From Bolinopsis microptera (taxonomy: Eukaryota > Ctenophora > Tentaculata > Lobata > Bolinopsidae): a stretch of DNA of 64,000 nt. The DNA lies in the NCBI RefSeq assembly GCF_026151205.1, contig NC_087080.1, positions 13,401,337-13,465,336 of the forward strand. The letters are read 5' to 3'. The notes under the pieces are model-generated. The model ran no database searches. It was not told the DNA's origin and saw only the letters and a program-made list of their open reading frames with translations. Positions 61,338 to 64,000 of this stretch are shown one piece after another (the stretch's first letter is position 1; every line of letters starts with the position of its first letter). Position numbers and translations under genes: made by a program.

Positions 61338-62240
61338 TTAAAATACAAGCTCATTCTTATCAAAGTTTAATTCTGTCCATTCTAATTCTTCGTACCTTGA
61401 CTGTATCTTGAGTAGCTCACTCTTCAGTGTTACTTTAACTAAGTTCGTTGACTTAGTAAAGCTTATCAAACTGTCAATTTTTCGACAGTCGTTCCACATT
61501 TTTGTTGATTGATAAATGAAAGAGGAGGATGGGTTTGGGGTGATGAACTGGTCTGAACGTCTTTGTGATGGTGATCTGTGGAGTAAAGATAGGAGTGAGA
61601 TTGGAGATTCTAATCTGACAATTTTGAACAGTTCTAATAGACATGTGTATTTGTACAGGTTGTGGACGGTAAGAAGGCCGTTCTTGTTAAACAACGGCTT
61701 TGTATGCTCTTTTTCAAAGAATTCCCTTCCTAGGATTTGTTCATCTATACAACGTGTTCTGGCACATGTTCTAAATTTATCTAGATATGCTTCAAGGTCA
61801 CCAAATAGTATTCTGATACATTTTTTCTGAGTGATGAAGATAGGTTGAAGCATATTATTACTCGACCCACCCCATACCGATATTCCAAATCTTAGGTGTG
61901 ACTCAAATAACGTGTGGTACAATTCTTTATGGTGTTTTTTCGGGATAACGTGTCGTATTCTACTGAGTCTTCCGATCTCACACCTAAGTTTCGAGTTGAG
62001 GGCTCTTATTTGAACATCCCATTTTAGCTTTTCGTCAATAATAACACCTAAAAACTTGGTCTCTTTAACTTGCTTTATTACCGTATTATTCAGAGTTAGT
62101 ATATATTCTGATTCGTTATCTGCCTCATTATCAGTAGCTGTACGTGACGGATTGAAGTGAATGTAGCAGTTACCTGGCAACATTCGCTCATGATGCTTCT
62201 CCAAGCTTACACAAGTGTAAGAGAGGAGTAAGATAGTCAT
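61338..62240 (-). pseudogene. LINE reverse-transcriptase C-terminal fragment, open frame
   Basis: Minus-strand frame of about 300 residues with CYIHFNPSRTA, VKETKFLGVIIDEKLKWDVQ, LYHTLFESHLRFGISVWGGS and QKKCIRILFG, the thumb and C-terminal region of Jockey/CR1-type reverse transcriptases. It lacks the catalytic core and endonuclease, so it is a 5'-truncated insertion. The frame is uninterrupted, indicating fairly recent arrival. Confidence 0.85.
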
Positions 62241-63475
62241 GCATTTCGGCACGAGGAGTCCATCACAACTTGAAAAACAACAATATACAAATCAATTGAT
62301 AAGTTGAATTAAACAGTAACCATTTTAACAAGAAATGTGGCCGCTTTTCTTTTGTGGATGGCCGCTCAATTTCCCGATCCGTGATGGCGTATTTTATCAT
62401 ATTCCATACCACACCAGTCTTTACTGTTTATAAGCGTGCAGATATGGCGGAGTGATAGACCGAGCGCCGCCCAGTTAATATAATTCCATATTGAATTTGA
62501 AAATCATGTATATTTCTATGTAACCATATGTTTATTGTTTATGCAACCTGACACGGATCTGTGCAAAATAGTAATACTGTAACTAACTCAAAATAATAAT
62601 AACATGTTATCAATTAGTCCCTAGCGGGATGCGTACCTGTTGAAATTAACAATTTACTTGAACATCAGCACTGTGCGCCAACAATTGTTTAATTCAGATT
62701 ATCGCGCGAAATAACTTTGCGCAGGCAGAAACGTGGGCAATAACTGAGGGCGAGGGCACGTACGCTCGCTCGCAGGCACGCACGCACGGTCGCAAAGCTA
62801 CCATATACAAAAAAACCTCGTTCGCTAACCCTTGTCCTTGACTTTTTTGTGCCCTCGGCACTTTGAGTCATGGATCGGGAAAAAATTGAGTAGAAATTAT
62901 TATTTCTACTCAATGTACAGGCTCTTAATTTAAGTCTTAATCAGCTATTTTTAAAGCACTACCACTTTCCAAACCTCTTTTCCTTCCAAGAGCAACGACC
63001 GTTGTTCTCAATAAAAGAAATTTTCCTCTTTTCCTGATTAATAAATGTCATCACCTCACTATATCTTTAACCAAACTTGATCCTAGACAGTTGGACAGCT
63101 AACTTGTAACTAAAAAAAATACCTTCTACATACATGCGTTCGTTATTCATTATAACATTGATAATTTTTCGTGTTTCAAGTAAATTGATGTTTCTGCTTC
63201 GAAGCTCTAAAAACTACATTAAGTTTGCAGAGTTGCTTTGGTTGCAGCACTGCTCTACTCGGATCGTACTCTTAGATACACTCAAGGCCTGATCAAATTG
63301 TTATGTATGTAATGACCAGTTTAAATAGTGATTTGGCCTTTTAGTGTTTATAATTTTACTTGCACTTGTTAAAGCAATTACGCGCAGTTCATCCAAGAAT
63401 TTTCGTTGCAATAAAATTATTTAATTTGCCATTGTTTCATTTAGCTTGCTAGTCTATTGAGTATTAATCGCTATT
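62241..63475. other. Intergenic DNA, no gene recognised
   Basis: AT-rich except for a GC-rich CACGCACGCAC-type patch at 62755-62795. No coding pattern seen. Confidence 0.4.
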
Positions 63476-63634
63476 TTGAAGAAATTTAGACGAGTAACAA
63501 TATTCGTCAAATTTAAATTCAGCCTTCACTTAACCATGTGCTTTCGAGCCGCTGCGGGCGCGCAGTACTGCAAGCGCAAAGGCGCTGTATAGAGCAGCAG
63601 TGAGCAGCAGTGAGCAGCAGTGAACAGCAGTAAG
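63476..63634. repeat. Second copy of the dispersed repeat, with AGCAGTG microsatellite
   Basis: GAAGAAATTTAGACGAGTAA and the CCATGTGCTTTCGAGC...CTGCAAGCGCAAAG block match parts of 7958-9392. From 63593 the sequence becomes a (GAGCAGCAGT)n microsatellite, into which the adjacent MITE inserted. Confidence 0.6.
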
Positions 63635-63980
63635 CGGCTCTTACTAAATCGCTCGCCCAAAAATTTCACGTGACTTTGGTTTTTTTGGTTTTGCAGCCGT
63701 ACAAAACGGTTTTACATAAACCCTAATCCCAACCCTAACCCTAACCATAACCCCGAAGCTATCCATAATCTTAACCACAACCCTAACCCTAACCCGAGCC
63801 CTAAATAATCGAATTCACGGTTATTTGCCCATAACTCTCCAGGGAAGCATTTTAACCCTACGTCATGGGGGTGATTCGGAATCAGCGTCCAAAAATACAC
63901 CGATCTAGATCATTGTCATGCCTAAAGGACCTTTTCACAAGAATTTTCTTAAAATTTGGGCGATTGATATAGTAGGAGCG
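63635..63980. mobile_element. hAT-like MITE with CCCTAA-type stretches (copy B)
   Basis: Starts CGGCTCTTACTAAATCGCTC and ends with the imperfect reverse complement (GATATAGTAGGAGCG). The 8-bp GCAGTAAG flanks both sides (63627-63634, 63981-63988). The interior has CCCTAACCCTAACC, CCTACGTCATGGGGGTGATT and CACGTGAC as in copy A (11995-12374), in opposite orientation. Confidence 0.88.
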
Positions 63981-64000
63981 GCAGTAAGCAGCAGTGAGCA

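Noticed and set aside
62235..62250. TTTCGGCACGAGG resembling a cDNA cloning adapter
   Set aside because: The match is short and lies at the natural boundary of a LINE fragment; chance is adequate.
63715..63810. Possible chromosome end from CCCTAA repeats
   Set aside because: The runs are short, degenerate and inside a MITE with matching copies and target duplications elsewhere in the window.

Overview
The window is animal nuclear DNA: AT-rich, with genes split into short exons by GT-AG introns, long intergenic and intronic tracts, and many decayed transposons. Domain types (multi-CCP proteins, PAN/Apple-like modules, ankyrin repeats, a membrane-anchored type-B carboxylesterase, FTCD) indicate an invertebrate metazoan. 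A non-bilaterian such as a cnidarian, sponge or placozoan is possible, but I cannot name the species. All exon chains below were built by hand from splice signals, reading-phase continuity and protein patterns; no database was searched.

Layout. 0.3-2.2 kb (-): 5' part of a nuclear ankyrin-repeat gene running off the left edge. 2.4-10.6 kb: transposon zone with a dead LINE, a Penelope-like element split cleanly by a 1.9-kb inverted-repeat transposon packed with TTAACCAC motifs, and GC-rich dispersed repeats. 10.6-16.4 kb (-): a complete 10-exon gene for a secreted or membrane-tethered multi-CCP protein; its last intron carries a dead LINE that holds a MITE. 17.6-25.1 kb (+): an 18-exon gene for a protein of about 1,110 residues made of short repeated beta-hairpin-like modules, a Y-G-P-D-G repeat and Ser/Gly/Arg-rich tails; I recognise no family, and it is the strongest candidate for something undescribed. 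25.4-29.0 kb (-): a complete 11-exon FTCD (folate/histidine metabolism) whose formiminotransferase half has lost signature active-site residues. The last two genes converge tail to tail.

33.5-59.9 kb (-): exons that chain in phase into one type I membrane protein gene of about 26 kb. Three other genes lie inside its inferred introns: an intronless ferric-reductase/NADPH-oxidase-like gene (34.3-37.0 kb, +), a small secreted PAN/Apple-like gene (45.9-49.0 kb, +) and an intronless type II membrane carboxylesterase-like gene (53.6-55.4 kb, -). The same introns hold a very long (CA)n tract, a 257-bp tandem duplication, inverted copies of a terminal-exon-like segment and a Merlin-like element. 60-64 kb: a LINE fragment and a second full copy of the MITE that contains telomere-like CCCTAA stretches.

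The genes show no evident shared pathway. The common thread is dense gene nesting and repeated insertion of small inverted-repeat elements into introns and older transposons.
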